The position numbers and the translations under genes were made by a program. Source: Leucobacter sp. (lineage in GTDB: Bacteria > Actinomycetota > Actinomycetes > Actinomycetales > Microbacteriaceae). Taken from it: 9,597 nt of DNA. This document shows, piece by piece, positions 1-6,653 of this stretch (positions are counted from its first letter, which is position 1; each line of letters opens with the position of its first letter). The DNA lies in the NCBI GenBank assembly GCA_031178565.1, contig JAPSIU010000089.1:1-9597 (forward strand), read 5' to 3'. Under the pieces are notes generated by a model. It worked only from the letters and a program-made list of their open reading frames with translations, was not told the DNA's origin and did no database searches.

Positions 1-85
1 CGCGACGTGTCTTCAGGCGTTGCCCCGCGCGGATTCGCTCCGTACCCTCGAAGGCAGCACCCATCACTCAGCATCACCACTCACC

Positions 86-91
86 GAGGAG
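86..91 (+). promoter_or_regulatory. Ribosome binding site of metY
   Basis: GAGGAG lies 6 bases before the ATG at 98. This site decides the start against the upstream in-frame ATG at 20, which has no comparable site. Confidence 0.8.
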
Positions 92-97
92 TATCCA

Positions 98-1426
98 ATG
101 ACCGACCAGACCACCTGGGGCTTCGAGACCAAGCAGATCCACTCGGGCCAGGAGCCCGACCCGTCGACCGGATCGCGCGCGCTGCCGATCCACCAGACCA
201 CCTCCTTCGTCTTCGAGGACACCACCCAGGCGGCGAACCGCTTCGCGCTCGCGGAGCTCGGCCCCATCTACACCCGGATCACGAACCCCACCCAGGCCGT
301 GGCCGAGGAGCGCATCGCCGCTCTCGAGGGCGGCACGGCCGCGCTGCTGCTGTCGAGCGGCCAGGCGGCGTCGACCTTCGCGGTGCTCAACATCGCGAAC
401 TCGGGCGACCACATCGTCTCCTCGAGCTCGATCTACGGCGGCACCTACAACCTCTTCAAGTACTCGCTCGCGAAGCTCGGCATCGAGGTCACCTTCGTCG
501 AGGATCAGGACGATCCCGCGGCCTGGCAGCGCGCCGTGCGGCCCAACACGAAGCTGTTCTTCGCCGAGAGCATCGCGAATCCCCGCTCGAACGTGCTCGA
601 CATCCGCACCGTCGCCGACATCGCGCACGAGAACGGCGTACCGCTCATCATCGACAACACGGTCGCGAGCCCCTACCTCGTCCGCCCACTCGAGCACGGT
701 GCCGACATCGTGCTCCACTCCGCCACGAAGTTCCTCGGCGGTCACGGCACGACGATCGGCGGCGTGATCGTCGACGGCGGCAAGTTCGAGTGGTCGAAGC
801 ACGTCGACCGGTTCCCCGGGCTCACCGAGCCGGATCCCTCCTACAACGGCGTCAGCTACACGGGAGCCGTGGGCGACGGCATCGCCTACATCATCAAGGC
901 GCGCGTGCAGCTGCTGCGCGACCTCGGCTCCTCGATCGCACCGATCAGCGCGTGGCTGCTGCTGCAGGGGATCGAGACGCTCTCGCTGCGCATCGAGCGG
1001 CACGTGCAGAACGCGCAGGAGGTCGCCGAGTGGCTCGACAGCCACGACGACGTCGCCACGGTCTACTACTCGGGCCTGCCCTCGAGCCCCTGGTACGCCG
1101 CGGCCAACACGTACGCGCCGAAGGGCGTCGGCGCCGTGCTCGCCTTCGAGCTGAAGGGCGGCGTGGACGCGGGCCGCGCGGTCGTCGAGAACGTGGAGCT
1201 GTTCAGCCACGTCGCGAACATCGGCGACGTGCGCAGCCTCATCATCCACCCGGCCTCGACCACGCACTCGCAGCTCACCCCCGAGCAGCAGCTCACCGCG
1301 GGTGTGACCCCGGGACTCGTGCGGCTGTCGGTGGGCCTCGAGCACATCGACGACATCAAGGCCGACCTGGAGAAGGGCTTTGCCGCGGCTCGCGAGGTCG
1401 TCGCGCAGGCTAACGCGAACGCCTAG
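98..1426 (+). CDS. metY: O-acetylhomoserine sulfhydrylase (O-acetylhomoserine aminocarboxypropyltransferase), PLP-dependent
   Basis: A 442-residue cytosolic enzyme of the Cys/Met-metabolism PLP family. It condenses O-acetylhomoserine with sulfide to give homocysteine and acetate. Visible family landmarks are Y58-T-R60 (phosphate contact from the neighbouring subunit), SSGQAA at 86-91, D186 in IIDNT (pyridine nitrogen), the PLP lysine K211 in HSATKFLGGHG, HPASTTH at 384-390, and R409 in GLVRLSVGLE (substrate carboxylate). The length and the long insert around 225-265 fit MetY better than MetB or MetC, which are about 380-400 residues. The ATG at 98 is chosen because GAGGAG lies 6 bases upstream and the conserved N-terminus (TWGFETKQIHSG) starts there; an in-frame start at 20 would add an unconserved extension. 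The 97-base leader is cut off by the window edge and I recognise no riboswitch in it. metX, which makes its substrate, lies 812 bases downstream on the same strand. Confidence 0.95.
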   Translation: MTDQTTWGFETKQIHSGQEPDPSTGSRALPIHQTTSFVFEDTTQAANRFALAELGPIYTRITNPTQAVAEERIAALEGGTAALLLSSGQAASTFAVLNIANSGDHIVSSSSIYGGTYNLFKYSLAKLGIEVTFVEDQDDPAAWQRAVRPNTKLFFAESIANPRSNVLDIRTVADIAHENGVPLIIDNTVASPYLVRPLEHGADIVLHSATKFLGGHGTTIGGVIVDGGKFEWSKHVDRFPGLTEPDPSYNGVSYTGAVGDGIAYIIKARVQLLRDLGSSIAPISAWLLLQGIETLSLRIERHVQNAQEVAEWLDSHDDVATVYYSGLPSSPWYAAANTYAPKGVGAVLAFELKGGVDAGRAVVENVELFSHVANIGDVRSLIIHPASTTHSQLTPEQQLTAGVTPGLVRLSVGLEHIDDIKADLEKGFAAAREVVAQANANA

Positions 1427-1439
1427 CTGTTCGCTCCGC

Positions 1440-1488
1440 ACGAGAGCCCGGTAGGGCCGATCCTGGATCGGCCCTACCGGGCTCTCGT
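1440..1488. terminator. Long-stem bidirectional terminator between convergent metY and alkylation-repair gene
   Basis: A perfect 23-bp inverted repeat (1440-1462 pairs with 1466-1488) with a 3-base loop (CTG), lying in the 65-base gap between two convergent stop codons. The stem starts 13 bases after the metY stop and ends 3 bases before the last codon of the minus-strand gene. There is only a weak T-run on either side, which is common for high-GC actinobacterial terminators. The symmetry suggests it ends transcripts from both directions. Confidence 0.85.
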
Positions 1489-1491
1489 CGT

Positions 1492-2163
1492 TCAGCCCTG
1501 CTGCCGCTTCACCATCTCCGCGATCGCGATCGGGGCGAACGGCGAGGTGCATCCGGGCGGAGTCGGGTACTCGCGCAGCACCCCCAGCCGCTCCCCGATG
1601 TCCATCGCACGGGCGCGGAGCGGTTCGTGGACGATGCCGATCTGCGTCAGGGTCCAGTTCATGGCCCACTGCAGCCGATCAGGGGCGTCCTGCATCTCCG
1701 CCTCGATCGTGTCGAGCAGCCCCGGAAGGTCGAGCCCGTCGGGTTTCTTCACGACGCGGTCGGTCGTCAGCGCCCAGCCAGCGCTCGCGACCACGGGATC
1801 GGGATCCTCCAGCCAGGCCAGCCGCAGCGCCTCCGAGTGCGGGCTCTTCTTCACCGCGTACCCGACGAGCCAGTCGTGCACCTTCGGCACGCGCGCCTCG
1901 CGCAGCATCGCATCGAGCTCCTCCTCCGAGACCTCGCGGGGCCGGCAGATGAGGATCGCGACGAGTCGCGCGGCCGTGTCGCCCGTCGCCCAGAGCTCGC
2001 GCGCGAGCGGCTGATCCGCCTTGATCTCCTTCGCCAGCGCCCGGAGCCTTGTGAGATTGACGCCGTGATCGTCTCCGTGCGCCTCGTTCACCGCGCGGAT
2101 CTTCGGGTCCTCGAGTTCGGCGAGCCGCGCCAGGACGGTGCCGACGGTGTGTTCTTCGCTCAT
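1492..2163 (-). CDS. AlkD-like DNA alkylation repair protein (HEAT-like repeat family)
   Basis: A 223-residue, all-helical protein resembling the DNA alkylation repair family (PF08713-type, AlkC/AlkD). Family members use HEAT-like repeats to grip DNA and remove alkylated purines such as 3-methyl- and 7-methyladenine. Recognisable segments are GVNLTRLRALAKEIK (34-48), the LARELWATGDTAARLVAIL block (53-71), VHDWLVGYAV (95-104, near where AlkD carries its Trp/Asp pair), and the C-terminal signature PPGCTSPFAPIAIAEMVKRQ (202-221). I could not confirm every catalytic residue, so glycosylase activity is inferred. The ATG at 2163 has no Shine-Dalgarno site but sits 7 bases after a good -10, which suggests a leaderless mRNA. 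The longer in-frame extension upstream runs antisense through metX and is not coding. The gene lies between metY and metX on the opposite strand, converging on metY and diverging from metX. Confidence 0.88.
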   Translation of the reverse strand: MSEEHTVGTVLARLAELEDPKIRAVNEAHGDDHGVNLTRLRALAKEIKADQPLARELWATGDTAARLVAILICRPREVSEEELDAMLREARVPKVHDWLVGYAVKKSPHSEALRLAWLEDPDPVVASAGWALTTDRVVKKPDGLDLPGLLDTIEAEMQDAPDRLQWAMNWTLTQIGIVHEPLRARAMDIGERLGVLREYPTPPGCTSPFAPIAIAEMVKRQQG

Positions 2164-2170
2164 GGACGAG

Positions 2171-2199
2171 AGCCTACGCGCGCCCCGGCGCCGTAACAA
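2171..2199 (-). promoter_or_regulatory. Promoter of the alkylation-repair gene, probably leaderless
   Basis: Read on the minus strand, TTGTTA (2199-2194) is followed by a 17-base spacer and TAGGCT (2176-2171), then 7 bases to the ATG at 2163. The spacing is ideal for a housekeeping sigma factor and puts the expected transcription start at or next to the A of the ATG. No ribosome binding site is visible, in agreement with leaderless translation. Confidence 0.6.
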
Positions 2200-2224
2200 T
2201 CGCCCGCGCGATCGCCGGGCGGGG

Positions 2225-2230
2225 CAGAAT
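2225..2230 (+). promoter_or_regulatory. Candidate -10 element of metX
   Basis: CAGAAT lies 8 bases before the metX ATG at 2239. No clear -35 and no well-placed Shine-Dalgarno site is visible (the only purine run, GGGG at 2221-2224, is 14 bases from the ATG). metX may therefore also be leaderless, transcribed from its own promoter divergent from the repair gene. Confidence 0.4.
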
Positions 2231-2238
2231 AGACAGCT

Positions 2239-3444
2239 ATGGACTGGCAGACGCCCGAGGACTCGTTCCCCACCGATTTCATCACCGACGCGCAGCTTCG
2301 GGCGCTCATCGGACGTCCGCCGATCTCGGGCGGCTGGCGCGACGGCGATCCCGTCGGCGACCGCCGCTTCGCGTCCATCGGCGCGCTGACGACCGAGGCC
2401 GGCGAGGAGCTCCCGAACGTGCGCATCGCCTACGAGACCTTCGGCGAGCTGAACGACCGGCGTGACAACGCGATCCTCGTCTTCCACGCGCTCACGGGTG
2501 ACAGCCACCTCGTCGGGCCGGCGGCCCCGGGGCATCCGACGGACGGCTGGTGGGGCGAGATCGTCGGGCCCGGCAAACCGCTCGATACGAGCCGCTACTG
2601 CATCGTGGCCCCCAACATGCTCGGCGGCTGCCAGGGATCGACGGGGCCGGGATCCCTCGACCCCTCCGGCCGCGAGTGGGGCGGGCGCTTCCCCTACCTC
2701 ACCATCCGGGATCAGGTCGCCGCTGCGGCGCGCTTCGCCGACGAGCTCGGCATCGATCGGTTCGAGGCCGTCATCGGCGGTTCGATGGGCGGGATGCACG
2801 CGCTCGAGTGGGGAATCTCACAGCAGGAACGAGCGGCGCGGATCGCCGTGATCGCCGCTCCGCCCGTGACGACCGCGGATCAGATCGGGCTCAATCTCGT
2901 GCAGCTCGAGGCGATCCGCTCGGACCCCTCCTACCGCGGCGGCAACTACTACGACGCCCCCGACGGGATCGGACCGCACCACGGTCTCGCGACGGCCCGG
3001 CGGCTCGCCCTGCTCAACTACCGCAGCAACACCGAGCTCGACGACCGCTTCGGCCGGGCCTGGCAGTCGGCGGTGAGTCCGCTCGGCAAGGGCGGGCGCT
3101 TCGCCGTCGAGTCCTACCTCGACTTCCACGGCAACAAGTTCACCCGCCGCTTCGACGCGAACAGCTACGTGACGCTCGTGCAGGCGATGAACTCCCACGA
3201 CGTGGGACGGGGCCGGGGCGGCGTCCGCGCCGCGCTGTCGACGCTGGAGCTCCCCACGCTCGTGCTGGGGATCCCGAGCGATCGCCTCTTCACACTCGAG
3301 GGGCAGGACGAAATCGCGCAGCACACGCCCGGCAGCCTCGACGGGGATCGCGCGACCCGGATCGACTCGCCGTTCGGGCACGACGCCTTCCTGATCGAGT
3401 TCGAGCGGGTGGGGGCGCAGCTCAGCCGGCTGCTAGGGGTGTAG
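2239..3444 (+). CDS. metX: Homoserine O-acetyltransferase, alpha/beta-hydrolase fold
   Basis: A 401-residue cytosolic enzyme that transfers acetyl from acetyl-CoA to homoserine, the first committed step of methionine synthesis and the source of MetY's substrate. The MetX signature is intact: FHALTGDSH (82-90), GWWGEIVGPGKPLDT (103-117), NMLGGCQGSTGPGS (126-139), the nucleophile elbow GGSMGGMHALEWG with S182, the acid D348 in LGIPSDRLF, and H381 in PFGHDAFLIE. These form the Ser-Asp-His triad. Specificity for acetyl rather than succinyl is assigned by resemblance to actinobacterial MetX and by the nearby metY; it is not proven by sequence alone. The N-terminal ~35 residues (TPEDSFPTDFITDAQLRALI) are a lineage-type extension. 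The ATG at 2239 is the first start after the promoter region. No strong terminator was seen in the 92-base region before the lipoprotein start at 3537/3564. Confidence 0.95.
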   Translation: MDWQTPEDSFPTDFITDAQLRALIGRPPISGGWRDGDPVGDRRFASIGALTTEAGEELPNVRIAYETFGELNDRRDNAILVFHALTGDSHLVGPAAPGHPTDGWWGEIVGPGKPLDTSRYCIVAPNMLGGCQGSTGPGSLDPSGREWGGRFPYLTIRDQVAAAARFADELGIDRFEAVIGGSMGGMHALEWGISQQERAARIAVIAAPPVTTADQIGLNLVQLEAIRSDPSYRGGNYYDAPDGIGPHHGLATARRLALLNYRSNTELDDRFGRAWQSAVSPLGKGGRFAVESYLDFHGNKFTRRFDANSYVTLVQAMNSHDVGRGRGGVRAALSTLELPTLVLGIPSDRLFTLEGQDEIAQHTPGSLDGDRATRIDSPFGHDAFLIEFERVGAQLSRLLGV

Positions 3445-3524
3445 GAGACGGGATCCGCAGCCCCGGCCCTCGCCCGTCCGGTACGGCACCCGACCGCTCT
3501 CACGAGCTTCCCACCTTCCCGGCG

Positions 3525-3530
3525 TAGGCT
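3525..3530 (+). promoter_or_regulatory. -10 element of the lipoprotein gene
   Basis: TAGGCT within GGCGTAGGCT (3521-3530), the same 10-mer as before kgd. The expected transcription start is about 3537, giving a leader of roughly 27 bases to the GTG at 3564. No good -35 hexamer is seen at the usual spacing. Confidence 0.5.
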
Positions 3531-3551
3531 CTCCAAGTGTCGTCTATAGGG

Positions 3552-3557
3552 AAGGAG
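3552..3557 (+). promoter_or_regulatory. Ribosome binding site of the lipoprotein gene
   Basis: AAGGAG, 6 bases before the GTG at 3564. It decides the start in favour of 3564 over the in-frame GTG at 3537, which lies where the transcript itself should begin, and over the ATG at 3579. Confidence 0.75.
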
Positions 3558-3563
3558 CGACGT

Positions 3564-4151
3564 GTGACCGCCCACCTCATGAGCCGCTCCGCGCGCACCC
3601 TCGGCGTCGTCGCGACGGTGACCGCGGCGATCCCGCTCTGCCTGTCCGGCTGCGCGCCGGCCTCGGAAGCCACGGTCGCGGCCGCGGAACTCCGGGCGTC
3701 CGCCGAGTCCGACCTCCTCGAGACGCCGACGGAGCACGTGTACGAGGTGTCGGAGATCGAACTCCGGGCGCCGCTCGGCGTCTCCGCCTTCGGCTCGAAC
3801 GCCGGAGACCGGGTCACGCCGTCCGGGTTCATCGTGGTGAACGACGGGGTGATCACCGAGGCGGAGCTCAACGTCGTCGTGACCGAGTGGGCCGACGCGT
3901 CCTTCGTGCTGACCGAGCCCACCGTGCTGCGCCGCGAGGACAGCGAGAACGGCACGGTCTACGCGACCGGCACACTCGCCGTGAACGGGATCGAGCAGCC
4001 TCACACGAGCGTGAAGCTCACGCCCGGCCCCATGAGCGCCGAGGCGGCGGAGTTCGACGTCAGCTTCGAGGTGCCCGACAATCTCCTGATCGCCGACCAG
4101 GAGGTCGCCCCGAGCGAGGTCACGGCGCACCTCAGCCTCACCGCGCGCTGA
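3564..4151 (+). CDS. Small secreted lipoprotein of unknown function, possibly YceI-like
   Basis: A 195-residue protein with a lipoprotein signal peptide: a basic n-region (MSRSAR), a hydrophobic stretch at about 13-27 and the lipobox LSGC with the lipidated cysteine at C30. The predicted mature form has 166 residues and is anchored to the outer face of the membrane. The mature part is acidic and rich in alternating hydrophobic residues, so probably beta-rich. Residues 134-154 (ATGTLAVNGIEQPHTSVKLT) followed by AEFDVSFEV resemble the C-terminal strands of YceI-like lipid-binding barrels (the pattern 'v.G.LtinGv.kpv...v'). The N-terminal half shows no clear match, so this is only a hint. No catalytic motif is seen. 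The start is chosen by the ribosome site at 3552-3557; a GTG at 3537 would add nine residues. The gene has its own promoter after metX and faces the CNNM operon with only 22 bases between stop codons. Confidence 0.8.
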   Translation: MTAHLMSRSARTLGVVATVTAAIPLCLSGCAPASEATVAAAELRASAESDLLETPTEHVYEVSEIELRAPLGVSAFGSNAGDRVTPSGFIVVNDGVITEAELNVVVTEWADASFVLTEPTVLRREDSENGTVYATGTLAVNGIEQPHTSVKLTPGPMSAEAAEFDVSFEVPDNLLIADQEVAPSEVTAHLSLTAR

Positions 4152-4173
4152 CCGGCCCCGGCACCGACCGGCC

Positions 4174-5220
4174 CTACGAGAAGCGGCGCCTCCGCGTCGC
4201 GTCGTGCACCTCGCCGACGAGCTCCTCGATGACGTCCTCGAGGAACACCACCCCGAGCTCCGTCCCGGCCGAGTCGTGGATCCTGGCGAGGTGGATCCCT
4301 CGCGCCTGCATCCGCGCCAGCACGTCCTCGAGCTCGGTGTCGGCGTGCATCGAGACCATCTCCCGGATCCGCTTGGCGGGGATGGGCTCCGCGATCCGGT
4401 CCTCCCCCAGCCTCACGAGGTCCTTGATGTGCACGTATCCGTCGAGTTCGCCGGCGGCGCCCGCGATCGGGTAGCGCGAGAAGCCGTGCTTCGCGACGGC
4501 GCTCTCGACGTCCTCGGGAGTGGCCCCGTCCGGCAGCACGACGAGACGGTGCGACGGGACGAGCAGATCCCTCGCCTGCTTGGTCGTGAACTCGAACGCC
4601 GCCGAGAGGGCGCCGCTGCGGTCCTCGAGCACTCCCTCGCGGGTGGAGTGGCTCACGATGCTCGCGACCTCCTCCAGCGTGTAGGTGCTGTTCGTCTCGG
4701 ACTTGGGCTCGACCCCGAAGAGCCGGAGCACGCCGTTGGCGACGGCGTTGAGCGCGGCGATCACGTGACGCAGCAGACGCGAGATGGCGACGAGCGGCGG
4801 GGCGAGCAGCAGCACGGCCTGGTCCGGCATCGAGAACGCCGCGTTCTTCGGCACCATCTCGCCGAACACGACGTGCAGATAGGACACGCCCAGAAGGGTC
4901 AGCACGAACGCCGTGACGCTCACGAACTCCGCCGACATCCCCGTCCAGGCGAGCGGGCCCTCGAGCATGTGGTGGATCGCGGGTTCCGAGACGTTCAGGA
5001 TCAGCAGCGAGCACACGGTGATGCCCAGCTGGCTCGTCGCGAGCATGAGCGTCGCGTGCTCCATCGCGTAGAGCGCGGTCCTGGCGCGCTTGGACCCGGC
5101 CTCGGCCTTCGGCTCGATCTGCGAGCGACGGGCGGAGATCACCGCGAACTCCGCGCCGACGAAGAAGGCGTTGGCCGCGAGCAGCAGCACGAGCCAGACG
5201 ATGCCCATCCAGTCGCTCAT
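4174..5220 (-). CDS. CNNM/DUF21-CBS transmembrane protein, short form (hemolysin C-like family)
   Basis: A 348-residue membrane protein, second gene of the operon. Residues 1 to about 190 form the CNNM (DUF21) domain: hydrophobic segments near 6-28, 56-76, 100-120 and 134-160, the AEFAVISARRSQI signature (23-35) and GEMVPKN at 120-126. A cytosolic CBS pair follows, about 200-335, with FSRYPIAG (247-254) and FLEDVIEELVGEVHDATRR (326-344). It ends there, lacking the C-terminal CorC_HlyC domain of its neighbour, and the usual 'MTPR' at the CBS entrance is changed to LVPSHR. The family is tied to Mg2+/Co2+ export or homeostasis; the label 'hemolysin' is historical. The ATG overlaps the upstream stop by four bases (ATGA), with AGGAGGA 6 bases before it, so translation is probably coupled. 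The same long-plus-short tandem arrangement is known in mycobacteria (Rv1842c-Rv1841c). Confidence 0.9.
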   Translation of the reverse strand: MSDWMGIVWLVLLLAANAFFVGAEFAVISARRSQIEPKAEAGSKRARTALYAMEHATLMLATSQLGITVCSLLILNVSEPAIHHMLEGPLAWTGMSAEFVSVTAFVLTLLGVSYLHVVFGEMVPKNAAFSMPDQAVLLLAPPLVAISRLLRHVIAALNAVANGVLRLFGVEPKSETNSTYTLEEVASIVSHSTREGVLEDRSGALSAAFEFTTKQARDLLVPSHRLVVLPDGATPEDVESAVAKHGFSRYPIAGAAGELDGYVHIKDLVRLGEDRIAEPIPAKRIREMVSMHADTELEDVLARMQARGIHLARIHDSAGTELGVVFLEDVIEELVGEVHDATRRRRFS

Positions 5221-6551
5221 GCGCGCTCCTCCTCGTCGTCGCCGGCGCCGTCCGGGAGCGGCGCGCTCGTGTACCGCAGCCGCGCGATGCGCCGCCCCTC
5301 CATCCGCTCGACGCGCAGCAGGCCGCCCTCGGGCAGCGTCACCTCGTCGCCCGGCTCGGGGATCCGTCCGAGCTCCCGCAGCACGTATCCGGCGACCGTG
5401 TCGTAGTCGTCGTCCTCCGGCACCTCGATACCGGTCTGCTCGCGCACCTCGTCGGGGCGCAGGTTCGCCGGGAAGGTCATCTCGTCCGCCGTTCCGACGA
5501 CCCCGGCCGCCGCCCGGTCGTGCTCGTCGGCGACCTCGCCCACGATCTCCTCGACGAGATCCTCGAGGGTCACGATGCCGGCCGTGCCGCCGTACTCGTC
5601 GACCACGATCGCGAGCTGGAAGCCCCTCGTCCGCAGCTCCTCCAGCAGCTGATCGAGGCGCATCGTGTCAGGCACGCGCACCGCGTCCTCGGCGAGCGCC
5701 GCGACGGGCACCTCCGCCCGCTTGGCGCGCGGCACCGCCACGGCCTGCTTCACGTGCACCACCCCGACGACGTCGTCGCGATCCTCGTCGATGACGGGGA
5801 AGCGCGAGAGACCGGTGCGCCCGGAGAGCTCGAGCACGGCGCTGGCCGATTCGAGCCGCTGCACGCTCTCGATCTTGAGCCGCGGCGTCATGACGTCGCC
5901 CGCCGTGCGCTCCGCGAAGCGCAGCGTCCGGTCGAGCAGCGTGGCCGTGTCGGCCTCGAGCAGACCCGCGCTGGCGGAGTGCCGCACGAGGGAGGAGAGC
6001 TCCTCAGCGGAGCGCGTTCCCGACAGCTCCTCCTTCGGTTCGATGCCGATGCTGCGCAGGATGCCGTTCGCGCTGCCGTTCAGCAGCAATACCGCAGGTT
6101 TGAACGTGGTCGTGAACGCCGCCTGCGCCGGCATCACGAGCCGCGCGGTGGGAAGCGGCTTCGCGAGCGCGAAGTTCTTCGGCACGAGTTCCCCGACGAT
6201 CATCGAGAACACGGTCGCCAGCGCGACGGCGATGGGAGCGCTGATCGTGCGGCGCAGCTCCTCCGGCACGCCGAGCGCGCCGAGCGGCGCGTCGAGGAAG
6301 CCACTGATGGCGGGTTCGAGCGTGTATCCGGCGAGCAGCGTCGTGAGCGTGATGCCGAGCTGGGCGCTCGACAGGTGCGTCGACGTGATCGAGAGCCCGC
6401 GGATCACCCGGTCGAGACCGCGTTCACCCGCGGACCGGCGCCGCTCGAGGTCCTGGCGGTCGAGCGCGACGAGCGAGAACTCGGCGGCGACGAAGATGCC
6501 CGTGCCGATCGTGAGCAGGACGCCGATGGCGAGCAGGACCCAGTCGTTCAC
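5217..6551 (-). CDS. CNNM/DUF21-CBS-CorC_HlyC transmembrane protein, long form
   Basis: A 444-residue protein, first gene of the two-gene operon. The CNNM domain covers about 1-190: membrane segments near 4-28, 55-76, 104-122 and 136-158, the AAEFSLVALDRQDLE signature (22-36) and GELVPKN at 120-126. The cytosolic CBS pair (about 205-340) contains DVMTPR (219-224), SRFPVIDED (249-257) and VVDEYGGTAGIVTLEDLVEE (316-335). A CorC_HlyC domain follows at about 355-428 (DDYDTVAGYVLRELGRIPEPGDEV). This is the full-length architecture expected for bacterial CorC-type proteins, implicated in Mg2+/Co2+ efflux or homeostasis; substrate and direction of transport cannot be read from the sequence. The GTG at 6551 is chosen for the AGGGGG site 6 bases upstream and because the first hydrophobic helix starts right after it. 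The tail (GDDEEERA) doubles as the ribosome site for the next gene. Confidence 0.92.
   Translation of the reverse strand: MNDWVLLAIGVLLTIGTGIFVAAEFSLVALDRQDLERRRSAGERGLDRVIRGLSITSTHLSSAQLGITLTTLLAGYTLEPAISGFLDAPLGALGVPEELRRTISAPIAVALATVFSMIVGELVPKNFALAKPLPTARLVMPAQAAFTTTFKPAVLLLNGSANGILRSIGIEPKEELSGTRSAEELSSLVRHSASAGLLEADTATLLDRTLRFAERTAGDVMTPRLKIESVQRLESASAVLELSGRTGLSRFPVIDEDRDDVVGVVHVKQAVAVPRAKRAEVPVAALAEDAVRVPDTMRLDQLLEELRTRGFQLAIVVDEYGGTAGIVTLEDLVEEIVGEVADEHDRAAAGVVGTADEMTFPANLRPDEVREQTGIEVPEDDDYDTVAGYVLRELGRIPEPGDEVTLPEGGLLRVERMEGRRIARLRYTSAPLPDGAGDDEEERA
5227..5233 (-). promoter_or_regulatory. Ribosome binding site of the short CNNM gene, inside the upstream gene
   Basis: On the minus strand AGGAGGA lies 6 bases before the ATG at 5220 and within the Glu codons of the upstream protein's EEER tail. 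Together with the ATGA overlap it supports coupled translation of the two proteins. Confidence 0.75.
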
Positions 6552-6637
6552 CCGCGACCCCCTGAAAGGAAACAGTGCCGCGCCTCAGCGCGGCAGGTAC
6601 TCGGGGGGTCCGACGGTCTTCGAGAATCTGAGTCCAT
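6548..6637 (-). CDS. Possible 29-residue leader peptide upstream of the CNNM operon
   Basis: An ATG at 6637 opens a 29-codon frame beginning MDSDSRRPSDPPST. Its TGA overlaps the GTG of the long CNNM gene in a GTGA arrangement, and the leader hairpin lies inside it at codons 15-21. The N-terminal stretch is rich in Asp and Pro. Some known Mg2+-responsive leader peptides, such as MgtL of enterobacteria, use acidic/proline-rich starts that stall or destabilise ribosomes when Mg2+ is low, and the CNNM family is Mg2+-linked. Against it: there is no Shine-Dalgarno site, and chance open frames are frequent in DNA this rich in GC. It may simply be a shadow. Confidence 0.2.
   Translation of the reverse strand: MDSDSRRPSDPPSTCRAEARHCFLSGGRG
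6558..6563 (-). promoter_or_regulatory. Ribosome binding site of the long CNNM gene
   Basis: AGGGGG on the minus strand, 6 bases before the GTG at 6551. It supports the GTG start. Confidence 0.65.
6576..6595 (-). promoter_or_regulatory. GC-rich hairpin followed by a pyrimidine run in the CNNM operon leader (possible attenuator)
   Basis: A perfect 8-bp stem (6595-6588 pairs with 6583-6576 on the minus strand) with a 4-base loop. The transcript then continues CTGTTTCCTTTC, and the ribosome site of the long CNNM gene follows 12 bases after the stem. Stem plus pyrimidine-rich tail resembles an intrinsic terminator placed inside the leader, so it could act as an attenuator. No defined riboswitch class was recognised. 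The regulatory role is inference only. Confidence 0.4.
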
Positions 6638-6638
6638 G

Positions 6639-6653
6639 ATCGTATGCACTGTA
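6639..6653 (-). promoter_or_regulatory. Candidate -10 elements for the CNNM operon
   Basis: Two overlapping candidates are seen on the minus strand: TACAGT (6653-6648) and TACGAT (6644-6639). The first would start transcription just before the ATG of the possible leader peptide; the second would start inside it. Neither has a good -35. The leader would be roughly 80-90 bases long. Confidence 0.3.

Noticed and set aside
1..97. Possible SAM-responsive riboswitch before metY
   Set aside because: Such elements precede methionine genes in many bacteria, but I see no SAM-I, SAM-II or SAM-IV core in the 97 bases available. The upstream part is outside the window.
74..1669. 531-codon minus-strand open frame opposite metY
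   Set aside because: It overlaps metY completely and runs through the terminator stem into the repair gene; the composition is that of an antisense shadow.
2164..2799. N-terminal extension of the alkylation-repair gene up to 2799
   Set aside because: The extension is antisense to metX, crosses the promoter region and has no family similarity. The conserved protein starts at the ATG at 2163.
3447..3478. Possible metX terminator (GACGGG with CCCGTC, 20-base loop)
   Set aside because: A 6-bp stem with a large loop and no T-run is too weak to support in GC-rich DNA.
4150..4174. Repeated GACCGGCCC between the lipoprotein and CNNM stop codons
   Set aside because: It is a direct, not inverted, 9-base repeat, so it does not form a convincing terminator; probably chance in a short GC-rich gap.
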